Source: Sphingopyxis sp. Root154 (lineage in GTDB: Bacteria; Pseudomonadota; Alphaproteobacteria; Sphingomonadales; Sphingomonadaceae). From it: 64,000 nt of DNA. Positions 54,167 through 62,674 of the stretch are shown here, in pieces. Below the pieces are notes generated by a model. That model was given only the letters and a program-made list of their open reading frames with translations, was not told the DNA's origin and did not search any database. Numbering within the stretch: the stretch's first letter is position 1; each line of letters starts with the position of its first letter. The translations under genes and the position numbers were made by a program. Location of the stretch: NCBI RefSeq assembly GCF_001427105.1, contig NZ_LMGI01000002.1:1468651-1532650 (forward strand), given 5' to 3'.

Positions 54167-55029
54167 CACATGCATTGCGACTTGCCGGCCAGTGTGAAAT
54201 AGTCCCGCTTATGGGAGAACAGGCAGAAAAACTGCCGATCGACGGGTTTGCGCGCCCAATGGATGCCAGGACGCTCGTCGATGCGGTCACGGTTCGCAGC
54301 GCGGAGGATATCCACGACGCCGCGGTGGTGCTGCGCGATTATGCCGCCGCTTATGGCCTGCGCGCGGCGCTCTGTGACGATATTGCGTCCAAGGAAACGA
54401 TGGTCGACGCCGATGGCACGGTCCTCGCGGCCGACCTGTTCGGCTGGCTCGGCGATGGCGAGCGCTGGTGGGAGGATCACAGGCTCGCGCTTCACTCGCC
54501 GCTGCCGCGCTCGTGCCGCTACGAAAGCGAGCCTTTCTGGTGCAACGCCGACGGCTTCCGCACCGCGAACCCCAACCCCTATCTCGACGACATCGACCTC
54601 TCGCGCTATTTTTCCGCGCACGATCGGTACAAGGCAGCGATCGTCGTTCCCGTCCATCTGCCGTTCGGGCAGATTTCGGCGAACAGCTTTCAACCGTCGG
54701 ACCCCGACATCACCGATCTGTCGGACATGTTCGCCGCGATCGGCGACACGCTGGCGCTCGCGACGCGGCGTTTCATCGCCGGATATGCCTCGGCGATGCG
54801 GACGAAGCGGCGCATCCCGTCGGACTGCGAGCTGTCGAAGCGCGAGGTCGAATGCCTGCGCTGGGCGGCAATCGGCAAGACCGACCGCGAGATCGGCATG
54901 ATCATCTCGTTGAGCCACGCGACCGTGCGCTATCACGTCCACCGCGCGGGCGAGAAACTGAACTCGGTCAACCGCGCGCAGACGATCTTCAAGGCCGGAC
55001 AGCTGGGTTATTTGGGCGCGAATAGCTAA
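54163..55029 (+). CDS. LuxR-family transcriptional regulator
   Basis: The 288-residue protein has an N-terminal sensor region that resembles autoinducer-binding domains, with WWEDHRLALHSPLPRS and FWCNADGFRT. A C-terminal GerE/LuxR helix-turn-helix contains LSKREVECLRWAAIGKTDRE. The ATG at 54163 overlaps the acyl-CoA dehydrogenase stop; a second ATG at 54211 is possible. It is co-transcribed with the side-chain operon and may activate it on binding a pathway intermediate, since no luxI gene is visible here. Confidence 0.88.
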   Translation: MTHALRLAGQCEIVPLMGEQAEKLPIDGFARPMDARTLVDAVTVRSAEDIHDAAVVLRDYAAAYGLRAALCDDIASKETMVDADGTVLAADLFGWLGDGERWWEDHRLALHSPLPRSCRYESEPFWCNADGFRTANPNPYLDDIDLSRYFSAHDRYKAAIVVPVHLPFGQISANSFQPSDPDITDLSDMFAAIGDTLALATRRFIAGYASAMRTKRRIPSDCELSKREVECLRWAAIGKTDREIGMIISLSHATVRYHVHRAGEKLNSVNRAQTIFKAGQLGYLGANS

Positions 55030-55562
55030 CCCAGACGACGGAGCGGCTCGCTGCCGTCCCAGCCCTTCGCCGCATCGCGCATCATCGCGAACAGTTCGCG
55101 CGTGCCCGCCTGCGGCTCGAGCAACTCGACGAGCGTGCCGGGGCCGGTGCCCGGATCGGCATAAATCACCCCGCCGGTGTCGCCGACCGGTGCCTCGAAA
55201 ATAATCTCCGCTCCGACCTCACCGCATCGCGTCCGCACCTCGGCGATCGAGTCCACCATTACGCACACATGGTGCAGTACATCCGCGACGCCATATTCGC
55301 CGCGATAGAGCGACTTCGCATCATTCTCAGGCCGGATCAGCTCGATCTGCATATCGCCCCAATAGCCGAGCGCCATCGTAAAGACCGGATTGCTAGGCTC
55401 GCCGCGATAGCGCCCGCCGGGAAGCGACACGTTCGGCAACAGGAAGAACGGCCCGGCGCCCATCACCTCGGTCCAGTGCCGGATCGCTGCGTCGAAATCC
55501 GACGGCACAAAAGCGAGCTGCATGATGTCGCCAAGCGACGCGAACGATTTGGGTCCGGGCAT
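55026..55562 (-). CDS. VOC-family (glyoxalase/dioxygenase fold) protein
   Basis: The 178-residue protein has two paired beta-alpha-beta-beta-beta units typical of the VOC superfamily. It starts MQLAFVPSDFDAAIRHWTEV and carries LHHVCVMVDS and GTLVELLEP in the second half. The candidate metal ligands are His and Glu at LHHVC and LVELLE. It could be an isomerase, a lyase or an extradiol-like enzyme. The ATG at 55562 follows GAGGGGGAG. It is divergent from a Rieske gene across a 99-base gap with a large dyad, and its end overlaps the LuxR gene by four bases. Confidence 0.85.
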   Translation of the reverse strand: MPGPKSFASLGDIMQLAFVPSDFDAAIRHWTEVMGAGPFFLLPNVSLPGGRYRGEPSNPVFTMALGYWGDMQIELIRPENDAKSLYRGEYGVADVLHHVCVMVDSIAEVRTRCGEVGAEIIFEAPVGDTGGVIYADPGTGPGTLVELLEPQAGTRELFAMMRDAAKGWDGSEPLRRLG

Positions 55563-55575
55563 CTGTCTCCCCCTC

Positions 55576-55620
55576 AAAAGCGATAGCGCACAAGCGCCGG
55601 GCTTTGTGCGATAAGCTTTT
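55576..55620. promoter_or_regulatory. Compound inverted repeat in a divergent promoter region
   Basis: Two sets of arms are nested: AAAAGC (55576-55581) with GCTTTT (55615-55620), and CGCACAA (55587-55593) with TTGTGCG (55604-55610). The spacer is ten bases and the GATA segment recurs on both sides. The element lies between the VOC gene and the divergent Rieske gene and could be the operator of both. The protein that binds it is unknown; the adjacent LuxR regulator is one candidate. Confidence 0.5.
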
Positions 55621-55661
55621 CGAGACCCGGAGTCATACTGGGCAAAATGTGAGGGAGTGCC

Positions 55662-56906
55662 ATGGCCGAGTCCGATCCGAAGATCGCACCGCAGGACTGG
55701 TTTGCCGTCCGCAAGCGCAATGCGCGCGCGGGCCTGCGCAAGCTGGTTGCAATCGTCGCCGAGAACCGCACCGACCGCGCAGAAGCACCGCTGCCGCTGC
55801 ACAAGTCCATATACACCGGCGAGGCGCGCCATGCCGCCGAGATGGAGCATATCTTCCGGAACGAGCCGATTGTCGTCGGCCTGTCGGGCGATATTCCCGA
55901 GACGGGCGATACACTGGTCTTCGACTCGGTCGGTCCGTCGATCCTCGTCATGCGCGGCAAGGACGGCACCGCGCGCGCGTTCCTCAACATGTGCACGCAT
56001 CGCGGCGCCAGGCTGGTCGAGGAAAAGGAGCCCTGGCAGGGCCCGCGACCGCGGCTCGTCTGCCCGTTTCACGCCTGGACCTTCGACCCGGCGGGCACCC
56101 TTATCGGCCAGCCCGGCAAGGAAGGCTTCGCCAACTGCGAGATCGGAGCACGCAACCTGATCGAGCTTCCGTGCGCAGAACATCTCGGTCTGATCTTCGT
56201 GCGCGCCAATCCCGACGGTGAACCGATCGATGCCGCGGCGCATCTCGGCGATTTCGGGCCGGTGCTCGCGCAACTCGAGCTCCACCGCGCCGAGCCGGTG
56301 AAGAAGGGCATCCTGACGGCGGATTCGAACTGGAAATTCGCGCTCGACACCTATGGCGAGGGCTATCATTTCAAGATGCTCCACGCCTCGACGATCGGCG
56401 GGACGCACTATAGCGACCGCAATGTCTACGAGCCGATCGGCCGCCACCACCGCGTCAGCTTCCCCGACCTGTCGATCGGCAATCTCGTCGGCAAGGACGA
56501 ACGCGAATGGCCCGAAACCGATTATGGCGGGGTGCATTTCCTCTTCCCGAACACCGTGATCTTCTTCGGCGCGGTGACCCCCGGCGTCTATTTCACGCAG
56601 GTTTTCCGACTCTTCCCCGACGGCGCGGGCAAGATGTTCTGCCAGTTCGCGGTCTACGCCCCCTTCGGCGTCGAGAGCGAAGAGCATCGCGCGATGTGCG
56701 AGATCGCCTATGACGCGACCGCCACCGTCGTGCAGACCGAAGATTATCGTGTCGCGAGCAGCGGTTATTCCAACCTGCTGACCGCTCCCGACGACTTCCG
56801 CGTCGTGCTCGGCGCGAATGAACCCGCGCTGCACGGCGTCCACCGCTCGATCGCCGCGGCGTGCAAGATGCCGCTCGACCAGATCGCCCGACCTTTCCGG
56901 AGCTAG
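55662..56906 (+). CDS. Rieske non-heme iron oxygenase, alpha subunit
   Basis: The 414-residue protein has the Rieske site C111-x-H113 (NMCTHRG) and C134-x2-H137 (VCPFHAW). A mononuclear iron motif lies in WKFALDTYGEGYHFKMLH. The start has GTGAGGGAG before the ATG. It is followed two bases after its stop by a second Rieske gene. The pair may act on successive positions of one substrate or be two subunits; no ferredoxin or reductase gene is nearby. Confidence 0.9.
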   Translation: MAESDPKIAPQDWFAVRKRNARAGLRKLVAIVAENRTDRAEAPLPLHKSIYTGEARHAAEMEHIFRNEPIVVGLSGDIPETGDTLVFDSVGPSILVMRGKDGTARAFLNMCTHRGARLVEEKEPWQGPRPRLVCPFHAWTFDPAGTLIGQPGKEGFANCEIGARNLIELPCAEHLGLIFVRANPDGEPIDAAAHLGDFGPVLAQLELHRAEPVKKGILTADSNWKFALDTYGEGYHFKMLHASTIGGTHYSDRNVYEPIGRHHRVSFPDLSIGNLVGKDEREWPETDYGGVHFLFPNTVIFFGAVTPGVYFTQVFRLFPDGAGKMFCQFAVYAPFGVESEEHRAMCEIAYDATATVVQTEDYRVASSGYSNLLTAPDDFRVVLGANEPALHGVHRSIAAACKMPLDQIARPFRS

Positions 56907-56908
56907 TG

Positions 56909-58333
56909 ATGAACGACCTCAGTCCTCCCCAGGCCGACAATCGCGACGATCGTTGCCCCGGGACCAGCTACACCGACATGCTGAAGGCCGATACGCGGCG
57001 CGTTCCCGACTATCTTTTCGCCGAATCGAATCAGGAGCTCGGCGACGAGCCGATCGCGATCGAGCGCTATGTCAGCGAGGATTGGGCGAAGCTCGAACGC
57101 GAGAAGATGTGGCCGAACATCTGGCAGTTCGCCGCGCGCGAAGAGGATATGCCAAACCCGGGCGATACCGTCGTCTACGACATCAACGAAAAGAGCATCC
57201 TCCTCGTCCGCCAGAAGGACAGCTCGGTCAAAGCCTTCTACAACGTCTGCCTCCACCGCGGGCGCAAGCTGCGCACCGAGAGCGGACCCGCGGTGAACTT
57301 GCGCTGCCCTTTCCACGGCTTTTCCTGGCATCACGACGGCCGCTTCAAGGAAGCGCCGTGCGCGTGGGACTTCAAACATCTCGACGACAAGGACATGAGC
57401 CTGCCCGAGCTGAAGGTCGACCGCTGGCAGGGATTCATCCTCGTCACCGAGAACCCCGACCTGCCGCCATTTCGCGGCTGGGTCGGCCCCGGTGTCGAGC
57501 ATTATGACAATTGGCGGCTCGATGAATGCCATACCGCCGCATGGGTCGGCCGCGTCATCCCCGCGAACTGGAAGGCGGTCGCCGAAGCCTTCATGGAGGC
57601 GTGGCACAGCATCGTCACCCACCCGCAAATCCTCGGCTTCACCGCCGACGCGAACACACGCTACGACCTCTATGGCGACTTCCTCAACCGCGCGATCACG
57701 CCCGCAGGCGCGATGTCGCCGCACATCAAGGGCAAGGATCAATTCTATGTCCTGAAATCGCTCGAAGAATTCATCGGCGGCGGCGACAGCCGCGCGCGGC
57801 GCGCGACCGGCGATCCAGCCGACCTGAAAGGTTTCGACGCCGACGATCCGATGCTCGCGCGGAAGGTGCTGGCGCAGGCGAATCGCGATGCCTTTTCGGC
57901 GATGAACGGGTATGATTATTCGAACGCGACCGACAGCGAGATGCTCGACAATTTCACTTATAATGTCTTTCCCAACTGGGCGCCATGGGGCGGGCTGGTG
58001 CCGAACATCGTCTATCGCTGGCGGCCGTGGGGCGACGCCGGGCACAGCCTGATGGAGGTCCGCATCCTGACGCGCACGCCGAAGGGCGAAAAGGCGCCCA
58101 AGTCGGCGCCGATGCACCTGATCCCCGACGACCAGCCCTTCGCCAGCGCGAGCCATTTGATCGGCGCCGCGCTTGCCGGGGTGTTCGACCAAGATATGGA
58201 GAATCTCCCCTATGTGCAGGAGGGAATGAAATCCTCGCCGAATGGCGTGATCGAGCTCGGCCATTATCAGGAGAGCCGCATCCGGCATTTCCACCGCACG
58301 CTTGGCAAATATATCGACGAGCAGTTGCCCTGA
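56909..58333 (+). CDS. Rieske non-heme iron oxygenase, alpha subunit
   Basis: The 474-residue protein has the Rieske site C114-x-H116 (NVCLHRGRK) and C133-x2-H136 (RCPFHGFSW). The mononuclear iron region is NWKAVAEAFMEAWHSIVTHP. It is longer than the preceding Rieske protein and not closely similar, so the two are not a tandem duplication. A GGAG site lies just before the ATG at 56909. Confidence 0.9.
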   Translation: MNDLSPPQADNRDDRCPGTSYTDMLKADTRRVPDYLFAESNQELGDEPIAIERYVSEDWAKLEREKMWPNIWQFAAREEDMPNPGDTVVYDINEKSILLVRQKDSSVKAFYNVCLHRGRKLRTESGPAVNLRCPFHGFSWHHDGRFKEAPCAWDFKHLDDKDMSLPELKVDRWQGFILVTENPDLPPFRGWVGPGVEHYDNWRLDECHTAAWVGRVIPANWKAVAEAFMEAWHSIVTHPQILGFTADANTRYDLYGDFLNRAITPAGAMSPHIKGKDQFYVLKSLEEFIGGGDSRARRATGDPADLKGFDADDPMLARKVLAQANRDAFSAMNGYDYSNATDSEMLDNFTYNVFPNWAPWGGLVPNIVYRWRPWGDAGHSLMEVRILTRTPKGEKAPKSAPMHLIPDDQPFASASHLIGAALAGVFDQDMENLPYVQEGMKSSPNGVIELGHYQESRIRHFHRTLGKYIDEQLP

Positions 58334-58376
58334 TTATCCGATATTGAGGGGCAGATCATCGCCGAAAAATAGCCAT

Positions 58377-58459
58377 GTGCTCCCGCAAAGGCGGAAGCCT
58401 ATCTCCGGTCCGCGCCGGATGAAACCGGCAGGAGATAGGCCCCCTCCTCGCGGGGGCAC
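58377..58459. repeat. Nested inverted repeat element
   Basis: The outer arms GTGCTCCCGC (58377-58386) and GCGGGGGCAC (58450-58459) match at nine of ten positions. The inner arms GCCTATCTCC (58397-58406) and GGAGATAGGC (58431-58440) match perfectly. The element lies in the 154-base gap between two convergent genes. It looks like a dispersed sphingomonad-type intergenic repeat; a role as bidirectional terminator is possible. Confidence 0.7.
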
Positions 58460-58487
58460 AGGAAAGAATTTACAAGTTGATCGCGCT

Positions 58488-59408
58488 CTAAGCGGGCACC
58501 GTCACTGGTGACCAGTCCTGTCGCGCCGCCCAGTCGGCGAACGGCGTCGGCGTCACGCCGAGGAGCCGCGCCGCAGGGATCGTGTCAAGCGCGACGGGCG
58601 AGACCGGCTGATCGTTATACCAGCGATAGAATTTCGCCATTCCGTCATAGATGCTGAACGGCTGGACATCGCGCGAGCCGGTGACGAGTTCGCTCATCCG
58701 CGCCGCGAATTCGTCGGGCGACAGGCTTTGGAAGCGCACCGGACGTTCCGCCGCGACACTCAGTCGCTCGGCGATTTCGGCGCCGACCAGGGCCTCCGGC
58801 CCGCCCACCGCGATCCGGTCGGCAATCAGATCCTCGTGCAGCAAGGCCGAGACCATATAGGCCGCTACATCATCGAGGCAGACCCAGCTGATCTTCAGCG
58901 TATCGGCCGCTGGATAGGCGAACACCCCGCTGTTCACGATCGCCGGGCGCGACCAGATGCGGGTGATATTGTCCATGAACACCATCGGTTCGATGATGGC
59001 ATAGGGCACACCACTTTCATGAACCGCGCGTTCGATATCGCGCCGCCCGTCGTGCGCCGACAGGCCAAGGTCGTGGTCGGCGACGAAGCAGCTGGTGTTA
59101 AAGACGATCTTCTGGAGGTCCGCCGCGCTCGCCGCCGCAGCGATATTGCGGCCCATCGTTGCGGCGCGCTCACGGTCGAACTCAAACGGCAGATGCATCG
59201 CCAGTGCGTCCTGCCCGCGAAAGGCGGCGGTCAGGCTCGCAACGTCGTAGAGATCTGCTGCCACCTCGGGCACGTCGGGATGCACAGTCTCCGCCATCGC
59301 GCCCGGCCGCCGCACGCCGGCGGTCGGTTCGATGCCTCGTGCCTTCAGCGCGGTGAGCAGCGGAATCCCCTGATCGGCGGGCGCGCCGAGGACGATGACC
59401 TTTTTCAT
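58488..59408 (-). CDS. NmrA-like NAD(P)-binding protein
   Basis: The 306-residue atypical SDR starts with VIVLGAPADQGIPLLTAL, an altered GxxGxxG cofactor site (one glycine replaced by Ala-Asp-Gln), and has KIVFNTSCFVADHDLG and IEPMVFMDNITRIW further on. NmrA-like proteins are often regulators or reductases. It overlaps the KstD-like flavoprotein gene by four bases, so it is the last gene of the minus-strand operon that begins beyond 64000. Confidence 0.83.
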   Translation of the reverse strand: MKKVIVLGAPADQGIPLLTALKARGIEPTAGVRRPGAMAETVHPDVPEVAADLYDVASLTAAFRGQDALAMHLPFEFDRERAATMGRNIAAAASAADLQKIVFNTSCFVADHDLGLSAHDGRRDIERAVHESGVPYAIIEPMVFMDNITRIWSRPAIVNSGVFAYPAADTLKISWVCLDDVAAYMVSALLHEDLIADRIAVGGPEALVGAEIAERLSVAAERPVRFQSLSPDEFAARMSELVTGSRDVQPFSIYDGMAKFYRWYNDQPVSPVALDTIPAARLLGVTPTPFADWAARQDWSPVTVPA

Positions 59409-61054
59409 GCCGCACCCTCCAGCTGCTTGTTGGACATCGTCGCCGCGTGGCGCCCCGCAAGAAAACCGAACACCATGCCGGGCGCAATTGTCCCGCCCGG
59501 GCCGCCGTAGGTCATGCCCATCGCCGAGGCCATGACATTGCCTGCGGCATACAGCCCCGCGATCGGTCCGCCATCAACGCTCAGCACCTGCGCGCGGACG
59601 TCGGTCTGCGGCCCGCCCTTGGTGCCGAGCGCACCGCTTTTGAGCTCGATCGCGAAGAAGGGCGCCTTGCCGATCGGCCCCAGTGTCGCGGCGGTCGAGC
59701 CGCGCCCGTCGGGATCGCCCCACCATTGGTCGTGCGCCGCATCGCCGCGACCGAAATCTGGATCGCGGCCGGTGGCACAATGCGCGTTGAAGCGCTCCAC
59801 CGTCGCCTCCAATGCCTCGGCATCAATCCCGAGTCGCGCGGCCAGTTCGGGCAGGCTTTCGGCGCGCATCGCCCATTGCGGCGGCGCGACGCCGCGCTCG
59901 CCGCTGATCATCCCGAAACCGAAGCGGTCGATATATTGCTGGTCGAAGATCAGCCAGCACGGCAGGTTCTTATAGTCGAACGCGCTGACATCCTGATCGT
60001 GAAACGCCGCGCCGATCGCATTGTAGTTGGCCGCCTCGTTGGTGAAGCGCTGACCCGCGCGGTTGACCATGATTGAATGCGGCAGGCTGCGCTGTCCCGC
60101 AACGAGCGTCTTGCCGGTCGAGCAGTCGCTCTCCGGCACTTCGGCGACCGGCATCCACCACGCCTCGCGCATATTGCCGAGCATCGCGCCGACGCGCATC
60201 GCCATCTTGAGCCCGTCGCCAGTATTGGTCTTAGGACTCAGTGGATGCGTTAGCGGCCCGCGAATGAAGGCGCGGAGCAGGTCGGCATCCCATTCGAAAC
60301 CGCCCGTCGCGAGGACCACCGCATCGGCGGCGACCCCGACTTCGCCTCCGGCGGTCTCGAACACCACGCCTGCCACGCGGTCGTTCTCCATCATCAACCG
60401 CACCGCACGATGCCCCGTCTGCGGTTCGATCCCGCGATCGAGGCATGCGCGCAGCAAGCGCCCGACCAGCGCCTGTCCGCTGCCTCGCAAATCGCAGTCG
60501 ATCCGCCGCTGCAATTCCTCTGGCGCGAGTGGCCGCGGCTTCGCCTGTCCGAGCGGCGTGTCGTAGATCGAGAAATGCGGCGAGGGATAGTAGGGCGATC
60601 TGATCACCTTGCCGGCCCAGTCGCCGAGCTCGTGGAAGGAATACAGCGGGCAGTCGAGCGAGCGCCCGCCGTTCGGCATCCCGCCCGGAAATTCGGCGTG
60701 ATAATCGGGAAATTCGGGGATCGGCCGGAACTGCACCGGCGTGTTCGCCTCAAGGAACGCGACCATCTCGGGCCCATGATCGAGGAACGCCTCGACCATA
60801 TGCCTCTGCATCAGCCCATGCGACATCGACATAAGGTAAGTCAGCGCCTTGTCGCGGCTGTCCTCGACGCCGAGCCCGGCCTCATGATGATTGTTCGGGA
60901 TCCAGATCATCCCGCCCGACCAGGCCGTGGTGCCGCCGACCTGATTGCCCTTTTCGAACAGCGAGACGCACGCGCCGGCTTCATGCGCCGAAATCGCGGC
61001 GGTCAGCCCCGCGCCGCCGGTGCCGAGGACGATGACGTGCGGCGCTTCGTTCAT
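59405..61054 (-). CDS. FAD-dependent dehydrogenase, 3-ketosteroid-delta1-dehydrogenase-like
   Basis: The 549-residue flavoprotein has VLGTGGAGLTAAISAHEAGA at the N-terminus, VLATGGFEWDADL in the middle, and the C-terminal signature MASAMGMTYGGPGGTIAPG. This fits the fumarate reductase/KstD flavoprotein group that introduces or removes a double bond next to a ketone. Exact assignment to steroids would need Tyr residues of the KstD active site, which I did not verify. It overlaps its neighbours by four bases downstream and sits three bases after the NTF2-like gene. Confidence 0.88.
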   Translation of the reverse strand: MNEAPHVIVLGTGGAGLTAAISAHEAGACVSLFEKGNQVGGTTAWSGGMIWIPNNHHEAGLGVEDSRDKALTYLMSMSHGLMQRHMVEAFLDHGPEMVAFLEANTPVQFRPIPEFPDYHAEFPGGMPNGGRSLDCPLYSFHELGDWAGKVIRSPYYPSPHFSIYDTPLGQAKPRPLAPEELQRRIDCDLRGSGQALVGRLLRACLDRGIEPQTGHRAVRLMMENDRVAGVVFETAGGEVGVAADAVVLATGGFEWDADLLRAFIRGPLTHPLSPKTNTGDGLKMAMRVGAMLGNMREAWWMPVAEVPESDCSTGKTLVAGQRSLPHSIMVNRAGQRFTNEAANYNAIGAAFHDQDVSAFDYKNLPCWLIFDQQYIDRFGFGMISGERGVAPPQWAMRAESLPELAARLGIDAEALEATVERFNAHCATGRDPDFGRGDAAHDQWWGDPDGRGSTAATLGPIGKAPFFAIELKSGALGTKGGPQTDVRAQVLSVDGGPIAGLYAAGNVMASAMGMTYGGPGGTIAPGMVFGFLAGRHAATMSNKQLEGAA

Positions 61055-61057
61055 CTC

Positions 61058-61450
61058 TTATGCCTTCAATTGCTCGACCATGTGCGCGGTGTCGAAATAA
61101 TGGATGCGCATTGACGCCATTTTTCCGGCGTCGTCGAACTCGGTGACCTCGGCGATGTGGGTCTCGAACCTTTTGCCGCTCGACTTCGCGGTGACGGTGA
61201 AGTGGAGCAAAGCGACGGCATATGTCTCGCCGCCGACCAGCTCCATCCATCGGACCACCGGCTCTTCCCAATAGCCCATGACGTGCGCGTAGAGTTTCTG
61301 CAGCGCATCGCGCCCGCGCCACTCGCCCCCGTAAGGAAGCGAAGTCGGCTCATGGATAACGAGATCGTCGGCCATGAAGTCGGCGACCGCATCCCACTCC
61401 CCGCGCGCGACCGCGGCATACATCGCCTTGCTGGCTTCGAGCGGCGTCAT
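61058..61450 (-). CDS. NTF2/SnoaL-like small protein
   Basis: The 130-residue protein has the cone-shaped alpha+beta NTF2 pattern: MTPLEASKAMYAAVARGEWD, FMADDLVIHEPTSLPYGG, then a strand-rich half ending FDTAHMVEQLKA. Members can be isomerases, hydrolases or have no catalytic role. Its ATG overlaps the stop of the lipoyl gene (ATGA). Confidence 0.85.
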   Translation of the reverse strand: MTPLEASKAMYAAVARGEWDAVADFMADDLVIHEPTSLPYGGEWRGRDALQKLYAHVMGYWEEPVVRWMELVGGETYAVALLHFTVTAKSSGKRFETHIAEVTEFDDAGKMASMRIHYFDTAHMVEQLKA

Positions 61451-61677
61451 TCGATCGTGCCGACGAGCGCGCCGACCGGATAGACCTCGCCCTCGACGCC
61501 CGTCGGGCGGATCGTACCCGCGACCTGCGCCTCGATCTCGACCGTCGTCTTGTCGGTCTCGACCGTGTAGATGATGTCGCCGACCTCGACGCGCTCGCCG
61601 TCGCCGAACATCCATTCGTTGAGCGTCATTTCGGTCGCCGACATGCCGATTTTCGGGATGCGCAGTTCCTCAGCCAT
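61447..61677 (-). CDS. Free-standing lipoyl-domain protein
   Basis: The 76-residue protein is just one biotinyl/lipoyl domain with the attachment Lys at position 43 in VETDKTTVEIEA. It has no E1-binding linker and no acyltransferase domain. In the same operon are E1 alpha and beta subunits, so this protein probably carries the acyl group on lipoamide. The lack of an E2 catalytic gene here is unusual. It starts four bases after the E1 beta stop. Confidence 0.9.
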   Translation of the reverse strand: MAEELRIPKIGMSATEMTLNEWMFGDGERVEVGDIIYTVETDKTTVEIEAQVAGTIRPTGVEGEVYPVGALVGTIE

Positions 61678-61681
61678 CGCC

Positions 61682-62674
61682 TCAGCCCTTCCAGTTTACG
61701 GCGGTCCGCACCGCATCGGCGATCGCATCCTTGTTCGGTATCCACGCCTGTTCGAGCGCGTTCGCCATCGGGACCGCAGAGAAGGCACCGCCGATGCGCG
61801 TCACCGGCGCCTTCAGTTTGCCAAACAGCATTTCATTAAGCCGCGACGCGATCTCCGCGCCTGTGCCATATTGCTTCACCGCCTCGTGCAGCACGATCGC
61901 GCGGCCGGTTTTTTCGACCGACGCCGTGACCGTTGCCTCGTCATAAGGGGCGATGGTCCTGAGATCGATGACCTCGACCGAAATGCCCTCCTCGGCGAGC
62001 TTGCCCGCAATTTCGAGCGCGTCGAGCACAGTGCGGCCATAGGTGACGATCGTACAGTCGCTGCCCTCGCGCGCAATCGCCGCCTTTCCGAGCGGGACGA
62101 TATGCCCCGGACCCGGATCGTCGGATTTCAGGCCGTAGCAGAGGATATTCTCGATGAAGATCACCGGGTCGTTGCACGCGATCGCCGCGCGCATCAGCCC
62201 CTGCGCATCGGCGGCATTCGACGGCGTGACGACCTTAAGCCCCGCGACATGCGCGAACCAGGCTTCGAGCATGTCCGAATGCTGCCCGCCAAAGCCGACC
62301 CCGACGCCGGTCGTGGTGCGGATCACCAGCGGGACATTGGTCTGTCCCCCCGACATGAAGCGCAGCTTCGCGGCATGATTGACGATCTGGTCCATCGCGA
62401 CCGTCACGAAGTTCATCAGCATGATCTCGGCGATCGGGCGGAAGCCCGCGAGCGCGGCGCCTACGCACGCGCCGACGATCGCCTGCTCCGAAATCGGCGT
62501 GGCGCGGATGCGGTTCTCGCCATATTTTTCGGTCAGACCCGACGAGATTTTGAACACTCCGCCGCCCTGCTTCGCGGCGACATCCTCGCCGAGCAGGATC
62601 ACGCCTTCATCCTCGGCCATCGCTTCGTCGATCGCGCGGTTGATCGCCTGCGTCATCGTGATCTGCATGCTCAT
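61682..62674 (-). CDS. 2-oxoacid dehydrogenase E1 component, beta subunit
   Basis: The 330-residue protein is a transketolase-fold beta chain of the pyruvate/acetoin dehydrogenase type. It has GEDVAAKQGGGVFKISSGL, RATPISEQAIVGACVGAALA and GVGFGGQHSDMLEAWFAHVAG. It pairs with the alpha subunit encoded directly upstream (its start overlaps that gene's stop by four bases). The complex would decarboxylate or cleave an alpha-keto or acyloin substrate. Confidence 0.93.
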   Translation of the reverse strand: MSMQITMTQAINRAIDEAMAEDEGVILLGEDVAAKQGGGVFKISSGLTEKYGENRIRATPISEQAIVGACVGAALAGFRPIAEIMLMNFVTVAMDQIVNHAAKLRFMSGGQTNVPLVIRTTTGVGVGFGGQHSDMLEAWFAHVAGLKVVTPSNAADAQGLMRAAIACNDPVIFIENILCYGLKSDDPGPGHIVPLGKAAIAREGSDCTIVTYGRTVLDALEIAGKLAEEGISVEVIDLRTIAPYDEATVTASVEKTGRAIVLHEAVKQYGTGAEIASRLNEMLFGKLKAPVTRIGGAFSAVPMANALEQAWIPNKDAIADAVRTAVNWKG

